Shown here piece by piece: positions 8,192 to 16,822 of a DNA stretch of 64,000 bases. Both the position numbers and the translations under genes were made by a program. Under the pieces are notes generated by a model. That model saw only the letters and a list, made by a program, of their open reading frames with translations. It ran no database searches and was not told the DNA's origin. The stretch is taken from assembly GCA_015698305.1 (NCBI GenBank), contig CP048620.1, positions 2,750,001 to 2,814,000 of the forward strand, written 5' to 3'. Source of the stretch: Candidatus Nitrohelix vancouverensis (GTDB lineage: Bacteria > Nitrospinota > Nitrospinia > Nitrospinales > VA-1). Within the stretch, counting starts at the first letter, position 1; the number at the start of each line of letters is the position of its first letter.

Positions 8192-9061
8192 ATGATCCAA
8201 GTAAAATTCAAATGTTTATTCATCGCTACCCTTATCGCTCTGCTGACGCCTGCAATGGCGGGAGCTTATCAGGAAATAGAGGTCTCCAATGGCGGGACCA
8301 TTGAAGGAAAAGTCGAACTTATCGGTTCTATTCCCGGCCCGCGCGTTTATCATCTGGTTCTGTTTCCCAACATCGATATGTGCGCGGAAGTCGATACCGA
8401 CCAGGAAATGAACCGGGTGTTGTATGATTTCATCCGGGACTCCAACGGCGGCCTCAAAGACGTGGTCGTGGCATTGGAAAAGGTCGACGCAGGCAAACCA
8501 TTCAATAAAGAGCCCATTTCCATTCTCTCAGAAAATTGTAAATTCACGCCCGACGTGAACGCCGTCCGTCAGAACGAAGTCTTCAAGGTAGATAATCAGG
8601 ACGCCGTGATGCACAACAGTCAGGTGTATCAAAAGGAGCGCGGCAAAATCATTCAAAACCTGCCGATTCCTCCAGAGGAAATTTCAGACGGCAAAGTAAC
8701 CTTCCAGAAAGATTACAAGATATTTCAAATGATCTGCGGCATGCATGAATTCATGCAAACATGGGGATACAGAGTACAAAACCCCTACTACAAAATCACC
8801 GGAACGGATGGAACCTTCAAGATCAGCGACATCCCACCGGGCGAATACAGCGTGGTGGCCTGGCATTATCTGATGAAGAAACGCTATCAGACAATCAAAG
8901 TTACGGAAAATTCAGTGCAGAATATCAACTTTGAATTTGACGGCAACGAAGTCATTCGCCCGCATTATGAAACGATCATTTCCGGAAGAATCAAGAAAGA
9001 CGCAATCCTGCCAGGCACCGCTAAAGCCATGGAAGCGGATAAACATCTAACAGGAAAATGA
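8192..9061 (+). CDS. Periplasmic cupredoxin-like protein with CarboxypepD_reg-like domain (copy B)
   Basis: 289 residues from ATG 8192, with GGAG at 8179-8182 as ribosome-binding site. A signal peptide (CLFIATLIALLTPAMAGA) is followed by a cupredoxin-like domain with a His in AVMHNSQVY and the motif CGMHEFM, the same Cys-X2-His-X2-Met pattern as the preceding gene. The C-terminal domain (GTFKISDIPPGEYSVVAWHY) again matches the carboxypeptidase regulatory-like fold. An extra Cys pair, DMCAEVD and ENCKFTPD, lies in the N-terminal half and may form a disulfide. It is a diverged paralogue of copy A and directly precedes the triheme cytochrome gene, whose frame begins at the next base. Confidence 0.82.
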   Translation: MIQVKFKCLFIATLIALLTPAMAGAYQEIEVSNGGTIEGKVELIGSIPGPRVYHLVLFPNIDMCAEVDTDQEMNRVLYDFIRDSNGGLKDVVVALEKVDAGKPFNKEPISILSENCKFTPDVNAVRQNEVFKVDNQDAVMHNSQVYQKERGKIIQNLPIPPEEISDGKVTFQKDYKIFQMICGMHEFMQTWGYRVQNPYYKITGTDGTFKISDIPPGEYSVVAWHYLMKKRYQTIKVTENSVQNINFEFDGNEVIRPHYETIISGRIKKDAILPGTAKAMEADKHLTGK

Positions 9062-10972
9062 TTGATCGGTCTTATGATACAGCGCATTGCTAGTATTTTT
9101 TTATTCTCGGTTACGGCATGTTTGCTTGCGCAGAGCGTTGTATGCGCAAGCGAACTCCCTTCCTCCAAGGACATGCCGGAATCGATCCAGTTCAATGGAA
9201 AAACCATCCCACTGAACAAAACTGTCAACCCTCTGCCTGCAGACCCTGAAAACCTGGAAAAAGGGGCGACCGTTTATTTCCAGCATTGCCTGTTATGCCA
9301 CGGCGATTTACTCGATGGGCAGGGGGTTTTTGCCGACCGTTTTTTTCCGCCTCCGGTGAGTTTCATCCATGAAAACTCCCCCATAACACAGCCAGATTCC
9401 TATTTGTTCTGGAGGATCGCAAAAGGCGGGATGGGTCTCCCTGAAAAATTCAAGCCCTGGTCTTCCGTCATGCCCGCCTGGGAGAACCAGCTGTCTGAAG
9501 AAGAAATATGGAACGTCATTCATTTCATTCGCAACAGGGTGATGGATCGACTCGATACACCGTCCGCCCCTCAAGAAGTTTCCCTTGAACAAGGCAAGGC
9601 GCTTTACGCCAAACACTGCGTTTTCTGTCATGGCTCTGAAGGCGACGGCGATGGCATTTCTGCCGACGTATCCAGCCCCAAGCCTCAAAAACTCACCAAA
9701 GGCCATATCAAGCTGAGGAGCACCGCTTTTGGCAAAATCCCCACGGATGAAGATTTGTTCGATGCCATCACTCGAGGCATGAACCACACCACCATGCCGC
9801 CATGGTCGCACCTGTCCGTGAATGATCGAAAAAGTCTGGTTCTCTTTGTAAAGACTCTGAGCTCCAAATTTGAAAAGTTCGTTAAAAAGAACAAGACGCA
9901 TGAAATTATAGACATCCCCCAACCCGCCCCGTTCACACTCGCAAGCGTCGAGCGAGGCAAGGATTTGTTCATCAAAAACTGTTCCGCCTGTCACGGAATC
10001 AAAGGTCGAGGCGACGGCGCCTCCACCTATAAAATCGTCGATCTTGAGACCAACGCATTATGGCCAAGAAATTTGAGCCAGTCCTGGACCTTTCGCCGCG
10101 GATCATCGCGCACGGATATTTTTAAAACCATCCGCACCGGACTGTCGGGAACCGCCATGCCGCGATTCTCAGATCGCATTTTCAATGACGAACAAATCTG
10201 GGATATTGTCAATTACGTCGAGACCCTGTCCCCCGCCATTCGACCTGAAACCAATCTCACGCTCAAAGTCCAACGCATCAAAGGGAGCGTCCCTCTTGAT
10301 CCTGAAGACGAACTCTGGAAGAAAACGGAATCCTATTTTTTCCCGGTGGGAGGTCAGATCATGGTTTCTGAAAAAGCCTATTACCCATTCACTGAATCCG
10401 TTTCAGTGAAAGCCCTGCACAATGGAGAGGATATCGCATTCTATCTGCAATGGGACGACCCGCACCACGACCCCATCCTCGCCAGCTATGGAAGCGTTCA
10501 GGAATCTCCACCGCCTCCCCTGCCGCCGGAACTGCAAGTCAACGAACCGGTACAACAGAAAAAAGAATTCATGGCTCAGGAATTTCCCGATGCGATTGCG
10601 ATCCAGTTTCCCTCCCGGTTGCCTGAAAAGGGACCCTGGCCTTATTTTCTCAACGGCGATGCAGAGCGATCTGTCAATCTGTGGAAATGGACAAGCCATC
10701 CTTTAAAAGCGACCGAATTTAACGCGAAAGGATTGTCGCAATGGAGCCAGCAGGCAGAATCCAGTCAGGCGCTCGAGTCAAAAGCTAGGTTCGCGTACGG
10801 TCGATACCACCTCGTCGTCAAACGAAAAATGATGACTGGAGATCTAGATACCGATATTCAATTCTTAACGGGGAAAACCATTCCCATCGCGTTCAACGTT
10901 TGGAATGGATCGGCGGGAGAAACGGGAAGCCGCAAGGCGGTATCTTCCTGGGGAACGATGTTGCTCAAATAA
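9062..10972 (+). CDS. Triheme cytochrome c fused to an ethylbenzene-dehydrogenase-type haem b domain
   Basis: 636 residues. TTG 9062 has AGGA six bases upstream; ATG 9074 (MIQRIASIF) is an alternative and gives the same signal peptide. Three class I cytochrome c domains follow with haem sites CLLCH, CVFCH and CSACH. Each has a downstream Met ligand (SSVMPAWE, TTMPPWSH, GTAMPRFS). From about residue 400 the sequence becomes EB_dh-like: PVGGQIMVSEKAYYP, YLQWDDPHHDP, FPDAIAIQFPSRLP and RSVNLWKW, as in the haem b gamma subunits of type II DMSO reductase-family enzymes (EbdC, DdhC, ClrC) and candidate NxrC of nitrite oxidisers. The molybdenum catalytic and iron-sulfur subunits are not in this window. 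A periplasmic electron-transfer role is well supported; the partner enzyme is inferred. Confidence 0.85.
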   Translation: MIGLMIQRIASIFLFSVTACLLAQSVVCASELPSSKDMPESIQFNGKTIPLNKTVNPLPADPENLEKGATVYFQHCLLCHGDLLDGQGVFADRFFPPPVSFIHENSPITQPDSYLFWRIAKGGMGLPEKFKPWSSVMPAWENQLSEEEIWNVIHFIRNRVMDRLDTPSAPQEVSLEQGKALYAKHCVFCHGSEGDGDGISADVSSPKPQKLTKGHIKLRSTAFGKIPTDEDLFDAITRGMNHTTMPPWSHLSVNDRKSLVLFVKTLSSKFEKFVKKNKTHEIIDIPQPAPFTLASVERGKDLFIKNCSACHGIKGRGDGASTYKIVDLETNALWPRNLSQSWTFRRGSSRTDIFKTIRTGLSGTAMPRFSDRIFNDEQIWDIVNYVETLSPAIRPETNLTLKVQRIKGSVPLDPEDELWKKTESYFFPVGGQIMVSEKAYYPFTESVSVKALHNGEDIAFYLQWDDPHHDPILASYGSVQESPPPPLPPELQVNEPVQQKKEFMAQEFPDAIAIQFPSRLPEKGPWPYFLNGDAERSVNLWKWTSHPLKATEFNAKGLSQWSQQAESSQALESKARFAYGRYHLVVKRKMMTGDLDTDIQFLTGKTIPIAFNVWNGSAGETGSRKAVSSWGTMLLK

Positions 10973-10984
10973 TTTCAAGTAAAG

Positions 10985-12214
10985 CTAGCGAGTGAAAGTA
11001 ACGTTTTTTGCTGTGAGGGTTTTGAGGAAAGCCAGGCAATCGGCAATTTCCTGAGGCGATAAAATATCTTTAAAATTCCCCGGCATCATTGATATTTTCT
11101 GTTTCTTGAATTTTTTAATCTGATCGCGGCTTATGTAGACCAAGTTTCCATCTTTATCTACCAGTTCAATTCCCGAAGCATCCTCATTTTTTCGAATACC
11201 GGTGATGAACTTCCGGTCCTTGGTCAGCACCATCAGGGAATAATAGCCTGCCGTGATGACTGCCTTGGGATCGAGAATCGATTCCAGCAGGAACAGCGGA
11301 GTTCGACTGGACCCGGTATAGCTCAAATCCGGTCCCACACTCCCACCGACTCCCTTCACCGCATGGCATTTCGAGCAATTGGCCTTGCCTTCCGCGTCAA
11401 AAAACAGTTTTTTGCCTCGTTCCGCATCCCCTTCCAGGCTCAGAAAAGAACTCCATTCATCGGAAATCCCTTCAACCTCAATATCCAGATTGCTGAGATA
11501 ACTCACAATAGCCCAAGCCTGCTTGTCATCCAGTCCCACATTTGGCATCTTGGTGTGCGGCTGGAACTTTTGTGGATTCTTAATCCAGGCATACATCCAT
11601 TCAGGCCGGTAATTCAATGACGCTCGAGAAAGGTCCGGTCCCACCTGCCCCCCCTCTTCGCCAATCTTGTGACAAGCGAGGCAACTTTTTTTACTCCAGA
11701 AAAGTTTCTCTCCCAATTGACGCCATTCCATCTTTTTACCCTGAGCCTCAAACCAGCGTAGGAAAAATTCGATATCCGCAGGTTCGACTGCAATTCCGAC
11801 CGGACGTTTAGAATCTGCATGGGCAGGAGCCTCCACCGGGTGCGAATCGTCCGCCGCATTGTGGCGAATCCAAATGACCAGCGACCAGATTTCCTCATCG
11901 GACAGGGTTTTGCCAAAAGACGGCATGAGGAAAGATTTTTTAACATCCAGACCGCCATGCTTGATAGCTCGATAAAGCCGATCGTTACTTCGCTTTGCAA
12001 GGAATACGGTATCGGATAACTCTGCGGGGTCTTTATCCAGAAACTCGGAATTATAGCCATCGCCGGCGCCAGAGACGCCATGACAATGAGAACAATACGC
12101 TTTATAAACTGTCTTTCCCTGCGCCAACCATTCATCCTGGGATTTTGCCCAAATGCTTTGAGGAGCAAAAAGAAACGCCACGATCAGAATGCGCGCAAAA
12201 GTCTTTAGCGACAT
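10985..12214 (-). CDS. Periplasmic triheme cytochrome c with Pirellula-type haem-binding C-terminus
   Basis: 409 residues with signal peptide (KTFARILIVAFLFAPQSIWA). Three haem c sites are visible: CSHCH, CLACH and CSKCH. Met ligand candidates are LMPSFGKTL, TKMPNVGLD and SMMPGNFKD. The C-terminal third (NCSKCHAVKGVGGSVGPDLS through ILDPKAVITAGYYSLMVLTKDRK to ILSPQEIADCLAFLKTL) matches the 'putative haem-binding domain' known from Planctomycetes and Verrucomicrobia. It converges on the preceding cytochrome gene with only 12 bp between them, so the two are transcribed separately yet probably serve the same electron-transfer chain. No catalytic domain is seen. Confidence 0.87.
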   Translation of the reverse strand: MSLKTFARILIVAFLFAPQSIWAKSQDEWLAQGKTVYKAYCSHCHGVSGAGDGYNSEFLDKDPAELSDTVFLAKRSNDRLYRAIKHGGLDVKKSFLMPSFGKTLSDEEIWSLVIWIRHNAADDSHPVEAPAHADSKRPVGIAVEPADIEFFLRWFEAQGKKMEWRQLGEKLFWSKKSCLACHKIGEEGGQVGPDLSRASLNYRPEWMYAWIKNPQKFQPHTKMPNVGLDDKQAWAIVSYLSNLDIEVEGISDEWSSFLSLEGDAERGKKLFFDAEGKANCSKCHAVKGVGGSVGPDLSYTGSSRTPLFLLESILDPKAVITAGYYSLMVLTKDRKFITGIRKNEDASGIELVDKDGNLVYISRDQIKKFKKQKISMMPGNFKDILSPQEIADCLAFLKTLTAKNVTFTR

Positions 12215-12314
12215 GGTTTATTCAGAATACAATGTGGGAAAAATATTAACTCTAAGGAAACATAACAATATTATAGCAAGCAGAGAACGCCTTCAATGAA
12301 TTTTGCGGGGGCGT

Positions 12315-12332
12315 CTTTGACGGGCGTCAAAG
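12315..12332. repeat. 8-bp inverted repeat in the PilZ-cytochrome intergenic region
   Basis: CTTTGACG and CGTCAAAG flank two bases in the 219-bp spacer upstream of the minus-strand cytochrome gene and downstream of the PilZ gene. It may be an operator or a weak terminator hairpin; no T-run follows on either strand. Nothing else recognisable is seen in this spacer. Confidence 0.35.
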
Positions 12333-12433
12333 AATACCTGAAAAGACTTTCCAAGGGGGGAATGAAGCGCTGAAATCGGAAATAGAAACCAGGGATCGTC
12401 TAAAGACCGAATTTTAATAGAAAACCGGGTCGG

Positions 12434-12802
12434 TCAATCCTTTTTCTTTAACCCCACATGTTGGTTGATTTCCTTGTCAATCTGATCGCTGTTTTGAGCG
12501 TTATAGCGCAACAATTGCTGTAAATGCTCATAGCTTTCCAAACCCATCTCAAAAAACTCTATCGCCATGCCCGAATCAAGAATTCGCTCTACCCTTCCTC
12601 GAAACTTCACATAAATAGGTTCAGCCCCGTGCAAAACCAAAGAAACATCGCACTCCTGATGCAAGGGCCATTGCTGATCGCTTTCAACCAGAACGCCTTT
12701 CATACTCAAGTCTTTAGTCTGCGTCGACTTGATCGATCCGGCCTCGCATTCGAGTTGAACTTCAACATGGATCGGAACGCGGGTGAACTCTCGACCTTCC
12801 AT
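12434..12802 (-). CDS. PilZ-domain protein (probable c-di-GMP receptor)
   Basis: 122 residues; ATG 12802 follows GAGGGG. The protein is one PilZ domain with both ligand-binding elements intact: the RxxxR motif near the N-terminus (REFTR) and the (D/N)xSxxG motif (DLSMKG). A short Lys-rich tail follows. Such stand-alone PilZ proteins bind cyclic di-GMP in the cytoplasm and control motility, secretion or exopolysaccharide through partner contacts. It lies alone on the minus strand between a cytochrome gene and dnaK, so its target cannot be inferred. Confidence 0.87.
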   Translation of the reverse strand: MEGREFTRVPIHVEVQLECEAGSIKSTQTKDLSMKGVLVESDQQWPLHQECDVSLVLHGAEPIYVKFRGRVERILDSGMAIEFFEMGLESYEHLQQLLRYNAQNSDQIDKEINQHVGLKKKD

Positions 12803-12925
12803 TTGTTACCCCTCAATTTAAGTACAAAGAATCCATCAAAAACGGAACAATTTCATACCGTAATCTACTATTAAAAATACCCCCTTCACAGGACAAAGGA
12901 AAGGGAAAAATAAATTATCGACAGC

Positions 12926-12954
12926 TTGACAGCCCCGAGTCTGAATCTTATTTA
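12926..12954 (+). promoter_or_regulatory. Candidate sigma-70-type promoter upstream of dnaK
   Basis: A perfect -35 box TTGACA (12926-12931) is followed after 17 bases by a weak -10 box TATTTA (12949-12954), about 75 bp before the dnaK start codon. Neither a CIRCE element nor a convincing sigma-32 promoter is visible in this spacer, which is unusual for a heat-shock operon. The call rests on the -35 match and spacing only. Confidence 0.35.
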
Positions 12955-13030
12955 AGGAAATGATTAAAGAGGATTCATTCCAATAATTTACCGGATAATT
13001 ATAAATTGACGCAAAGAAAGGAAACAACTC

Positions 13031-14941
13031 ATGGGTAAAATAGTAGGCATTGACTTGGGTACAACCAATTCGGTTGTCGCCGTGATGGAGGGTAATGAAC
13101 CCAAAGTCATCCTGAACGAGGAAGGTAGCCGCACCACCCCTTCCGTGGTTGCATTCACCAAGGATGGCGAAATTCTGGTCGGGCAAGTTGCAAAACGCCA
13201 GGCGATCGCCAATCCTGAAAACACCATTTTTTCCGTAAAACGATTCATGGGTCGCTCGCTTTCCGAAGTGTCTGAAGAACAGAAAATGGTTCCCTACAAA
13301 GTGGTTCAGGGCGGTAAAGGTGAGGTGAAAATCGATGTTGGCGGAAAACAGTATTCGCCGCCGGAGATTTCCGCAATGATTCTGCAAAAGCTGAAAAAAT
13401 CCGCCGAAGCCTATTTGGGCGAATCTGTCACCGAAGCGGTTATCACCGTTCCGGCTTATTTCAACGACGCGCAACGTCAGGCGACCAAAGATGCAGGCAA
13501 AATTGCCGGTCTGGAAGTCAAACGAATCATCAACGAGCCGACCGCATCGGCTTTGGCTTACGGTCTCGATAAAAAGAAAGACCACACCATCGCGGTTTAC
13601 GATTTCGGCGGCGGAACCTTCGATATCTCCATTCTCGAAGTCGGCGACAATGTCGTTGAAGTTAAAGCCACCAACGGCGACACGCATCTGGGCGGCGACA
13701 ATCTCGACCAGAAAGTCATCGCATGGCTGACCGACGAATTCAAAAAAGACCAGGGCATCGACCTGTCGAAAGACAACATGGCTCTGCAACGTTTGAAAGA
13801 AGCGGCGGAAAAAGCAAAAATCGAGTTGTCCACCACGAATGAAACGGATATCAACCTGCCCTTCATCACGGCGGACGCCAGCGGCCCGAAACATCTCAAC
13901 GTGAAACTCAGCCGCGCCAAATTCGAATCAATGATTTCCGATTTGATCGAAAAATCCATCACGCCCTGTAAACAGGCGATGAAAGACGCTGGCCTGACCG
14001 CTGAAAAAATCGACGAAGCTGTTCTGGTCGGCGGTTCCACTCGCGTTCCTCTGGCTCAGGAAACTGTTAAGAAATTATTCGGCAAAGAACCGCATCGCGG
14101 CGTGAACCCGGACGAAGTCGTTGCTCTCGGCGCGGCCGTTCAAGCGGGCGTTCTGTCTGGCGACGTGAAAGACATCCTGCTTCTGGACGTCACTCCCTTG
14201 TCTCTGGGCATCGAAACCCTGGGCGGCATCACCACCAAGTTGATTGAGCGCAACACCACCATCCCGACTCGAAAGAGCGAAACCTTTTCGACGGCGGCGG
14301 ACAATCAACCCAGCGTGGACATCAACGTCCTTCAAGGCGAACGAGAAATGGCGAAAGACAACCGCTCGCTTGGTAAATTCCTTTTAGACGGAATTCCACC
14401 GGCGCCGCGCGGCATGCCGCAGATCGAAGTGACCTTTGACATCGACGCAAACGGCATCATCAACGTTTCCGCGAAAGACAAGGGAACCAACAAAGAGCAG
14501 AAAATCACCATCACCGATTCCACCGGACTCTCCGATGCGGATATCGAAAATATGGTGAAAGACGCAGAAGTGAACGCCGAAGCGGATAAATTACGTCGCG
14601 AAAAAATTGACCTTAAAAACCAACTGGACTCCACCATCTACAGCACGGAGAAAACCATTCGGGACAATAAGGACAAACTGCCTGAAGACGACGTGAAAGA
14701 AGCGGAAGCCGCTATCGAAGAAGCTAGAAAGCACCTCGAAGGCGAAGCGGACGTTCTCAAGGAGCAAAGCGAGAAACTGAACGAAGTCGCTCACAAACTC
14801 GCCCAAGCCATCTACGCCCAGGCGCAACCGGGCGGAGACCAGGGCGACGCGGAAGGCGGCTCCTCCGAAGGTTCCGAGCAAGCTAAAACGGACGACGATG
14901 TTGTCGACGCCGAGTTTGAAGACGTAAGCAAAGAAAAGTAA
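13031..14941 (+). CDS. dnaK: Molecular chaperone DnaK (Hsp70)
   Basis: 636 residues, the normal length. The N-terminal ATPase domain begins [20 protein letters not shown] and contains [27 protein letters not shown] and [10 protein letters not shown]. The substrate-binding domain starts near [17 protein letters not shown], and a helical lid is followed by a Gly/Ser-rich tail ending near [11 protein letters not shown]. With GrpE and DnaJ encoded just downstream it forms the ATP-driven folding machine of the cytoplasm. AAAGGAAA about eight bases before ATG is the ribosome-binding site. Here dnaK is the first gene of the cluster and hrcA is absent, unlike the common hrcA-grpE-dnaK-dnaJ order. Confidence 0.99.
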   Translation: MGKIVGIDLGTTNSVVAVMEGNEPKVILNEEGSRTTPSVVAFTKDGEILVGQVAKRQAIANPENTIFSVKRFMGRSLSEVSEEQKMVPYKVVQGGKGEVKIDVGGKQYSPPEISAMILQKLKKSAEAYLGESVTEAVITVPAYFNDAQRQATKDAGKIAGLEVKRIINEPTASALAYGLDKKKDHTIAVYDFGGGTFDISILEVGDNVVEVKATNGDTHLGGDNLDQKVIAWLTDEFKKDQGIDLSKDNMALQRLKEAAEKAKIELSTTNETDINLPFITADASGPKHLNVKLSRAKFESMISDLIEKSITPCKQAMKDAGLTAEKIDEAVLVGGSTRVPLAQETVKKLFGKEPHRGVNPDEVVALGAAVQAGVLSGDVKDILLLDVTPLSLGIETLGGITTKLIERNTTIPTRKSETFSTAADNQPSVDINVLQGEREMAKDNRSLGKFLLDGIPPAPRGMPQIEVTFDIDANGIINVSAKDKGTNKEQKITITDSTGLSDADIENMVKDAEVNAEADKLRREKIDLKNQLDSTIYSTEKTIRDNKDKLPEDDVKEAEAAIEEARKHLEGEADVLKEQSEKLNEVAHKLAQAIYAQAQPGGDQGDAEGGSSEGSEQAKTDDDVVDAEFEDVSKEK

Positions 14942-14958
14942 TGACCGTTTGATACCCA

Positions 14959-14992
14959 CGCCGCCCTACCGAGTTTTCTCGGTAGGGCGGCG
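14959..14992 (+). terminator. Strong hairpin after dnaK
   Basis: A perfect 15-bp stem (14959-14973 pairing with 14978-14992) encloses a TTTT loop, 18 bp after the dnaK stop codon. The bases after it (TATTACTT) are only moderately T-rich. It probably ends or attenuates transcription so that dnaK mRNA exceeds grpE-dnaJ mRNA, or it protects the 3' end of dnaK mRNA. Confidence 0.75.
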
Positions 14993-15038
14993 TATTACTT
15001 AACGCGGTTCACTCTCCATTTGGAAATTGACTGACCTC

Positions 15039-15659
15039 ATGAAAAAAAAAGAAACATCAGAAGAACAAAATCAGGAAAAACCCAAAATCACGATCATTGA
15101 TCGACGCAGCGCTCTGCTCGAAGACGACGCAGATGGAGAAGCGGCGACTCAGGCTTCCGATCTCGACGAGCGTTTTCCTTCATTTGTCGAAAAGCTGAAA
15201 CACGACGCCGAAGAAAAAGATAAAAAACTCAAAGAATACATCGCCGCCTATAAAGAAAAAAATCTGGAGAACGACGAATTCAGAAGTCGTCTTCAGAAAG
15301 ATAACGAATCCCGACTTGACCAGTTCAAAGCCAACCTGTTTTCACGGCTCGTCCCCATTCTCGATAATCTTAAACGCGCCAACGGAGCCGCCACGGACAA
15401 GGAAAATTTTGACGCCTTGAAAAGCGGAATCGATATGGTAGTCCGTCAGTTCACGCGAGAGTTGGAAGACAATCAGGTGACCGTCATTTCCACACAGGGA
15501 CGAAAATTCAATCCCAAAACAGACGAAGCCTTCCTGACCGAGCCCACGGAGGAAGCGGACAAGCATAACGACATTCTTGAAGAACTCGAGTCCGGGTACA
15601 TGTTCAAGGACAAATTGATAAAAGCCGCGCGAGTAAAAATCGCCGTTGCAAAAGACTAA
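15039..15659 (+). CDS. grpE: GrpE nucleotide-exchange factor
   Basis: 206 residues from ATG 15039; an in-frame TTG lies at 15027. The charged N-terminus is followed by a long coiled-coil region (about 55-110, KHDAEEKDKKLKEYIAAYKE) and the C-terminal beta domain. The conserved GrpE signature is recognisable in NPKTDEAFLTEPTEEADKHN and the terminal DKLIKAARVKIAVAK. GrpE dimers release ADP from DnaK. It lies 80-100 bp after dnaK, beyond the hairpin, and about 55 bp before dnaJ. A GrpE encoded between dnaK and dnaJ is uncommon. Confidence 0.95.
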   Translation: MKKKETSEEQNQEKPKITIIDRRSALLEDDADGEAATQASDLDERFPSFVEKLKHDAEEKDKKLKEYIAAYKEKNLENDEFRSRLQKDNESRLDQFKANLFSRLVPILDNLKRANGAATDKENFDALKSGIDMVVRQFTRELEDNQVTVISTQGRKFNPKTDEAFLTEPTEEADKHNDILEELESGYMFKDKLIKAARVKIAVAKD

Positions 15660-15714
15660 CGAACGACGCAGGGAAACACCCGCTAGCGATCTAAATCAAT
15701 CATAAGGAGCCGGG

Positions 15715-16797
15715 ATGGCGAAACGAGATTATTATCAAGTGCTCGGAGTATCACGCAACGCGAGTGAATCAGAGTTAAAAAAAGCCTATCGAAAACTGGC
15801 CCTGCAATTTCACCCGGACAAAAACCCCGGCGATCACGAGGCGGAAGATAAGTTCAAGGAAGCCTCGGAAGCCTACGATGTCCTGAAAGACCCCAAGAAA
15901 AAACAGATTTACGATCAATACGGCCATGAAGGATTGAAGGGCCAAGGCTTCAGCGGCTTTCAGGGATTCGACGATATTTTCTCAGCCTTTGGCGACGTGT
16001 TCGGAGATTTTTTCGGCGGCGGAAGACAACAGACCGGCAACGATCTTCGCCTCGACCTCACCGTAACCTTTCTGGAAGCGGCCTTCGGTTGTCAAAAAGA
16101 CGTCGACATCAACAAACACGCCGAATGCAAACCTTGTAACGGAAGCGGCGCCAAACCCGGCACCTCTCCGAAAGTCTGCCACACCTGTCGCGGCACCGGT
16201 CAGGTGGTGCGCACCCAGGGATTTTTTCAAATGGCATCGCCCTGCCCGCATTGTCACGGACACGGTCAGACCATTTCCGATCCCTGCAAATCATGCCGAG
16301 GCGAAGGTCGCGTCATGGTCTCCAAAAAAGTTTCCGTCAATATTCCGGCTGGCGTCGACGAGGGGTCGCGCCTGCGTTTGCGCGGCGAGGGCGAACAAGG
16401 GCCGCAGGGTCTGCCGCCGGGAGACCTCTACGTCTTCATTCACGCCAAACCGCATGAATTTTTCCATCGCGATGGACAGGACATCTACAGCCGCCTCAAC
16501 ATCACTTTTTCCCAGGCCGCGCTTGGCGCCGAAATAGAAGTCCCCACGCTCGACGACAAAACCAAAGTCATCTCCATCCCAGCGGGAACCCAGTCGGGAG
16601 AAACTCATAGAATCGAAGGCGCGGGAATTCCCAATGTACGCGGCTACGGACGCGGCAATCAGATCATCCAGTTGGTCGTGGAGACTCCCAAAAAACTCAA
16701 CAAGCGGCAAAAAGAGTTATTGCACGAACTGGCCGAACTCGACGGCAGTCCCGTCAAGGAAACGCTCAAGGGATTCTTTCAACGTCTCATGCAATGA
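15715..16797 (+). CDS. dnaJ: Chaperone protein DnaJ (Hsp40)
   Basis: 360 residues with AAGGAG ahead of ATG. The J domain (about 1-70) has the HPD motif within [12 protein letters not shown] Gly/Phe-rich stretch ([20 protein letters not shown]) follows, then four zinc-binding CxxCxGxG repeats ([32 protein letters not shown]) and the C-terminal substrate-binding domain. It stimulates DnaK ATP hydrolysis and hands over unfolded clients. It is last in the dnaK-grpE-dnaJ cluster, and its stop codon lies inside a palindrome shared with the convergent znuB-like gene. Confidence 0.98.
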   Translation: MAKRDYYQVLGVSRNASESELKKAYRKLALQFHPDKNPGDHEAEDKFKEASEAYDVLKDPKKKQIYDQYGHEGLKGQGFSGFQGFDDIFSAFGDVFGDFFGGGRQQTGNDLRLDLTVTFLEAAFGCQKDVDINKHAECKPCNGSGAKPGTSPKVCHTCRGTGQVVRTQGFFQMASPCPHCHGHGQTISDPCKSCRGEGRVMVSKKVSVNIPAGVDEGSRLRLRGEGEQGPQGLPPGDLYVFIHAKPHEFFHRDGQDIYSRLNITFSQAALGAEIEVPTLDDKTKVISIPAGTQSGETHRIEGAGIPNVRGYGRGNQIIQLVVETPKKLNKRQKELLHELAELDGSPVKETLKGFFQRLMQ

Positions 16798-16822
16798 GTC
16801 GTCGCTGAATCAGCGACGACTC
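16796..16822. terminator. Palindrome shared by the convergent dnaJ and zinc permease 3' ends
   Basis: GAGTCGTCGCTGA (16796-16808) and its exact reverse complement (16810-16822) are separated by a single base. The dnaJ stop lies at the left edge and the permease stop (16810-16812) within the right arm, so one hairpin can serve both transcripts. There is no clear T-run on either side, so efficiency as an intrinsic terminator is uncertain. Confidence 0.55.

Noticed and set aside
12301-12420. Possible small RNA or gene in the PilZ-cytochrome spacer
   Set aside because: Only a short inverted repeat is visible; the ATG after GGGGGGA opens just three codons.
12836-13894. Long minus-strand frame (352 codons) opposite dnaK
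   Set aside because: Shadow of the codon bias of dnaK; hydrophobic/Phe-rich translation without any family character.
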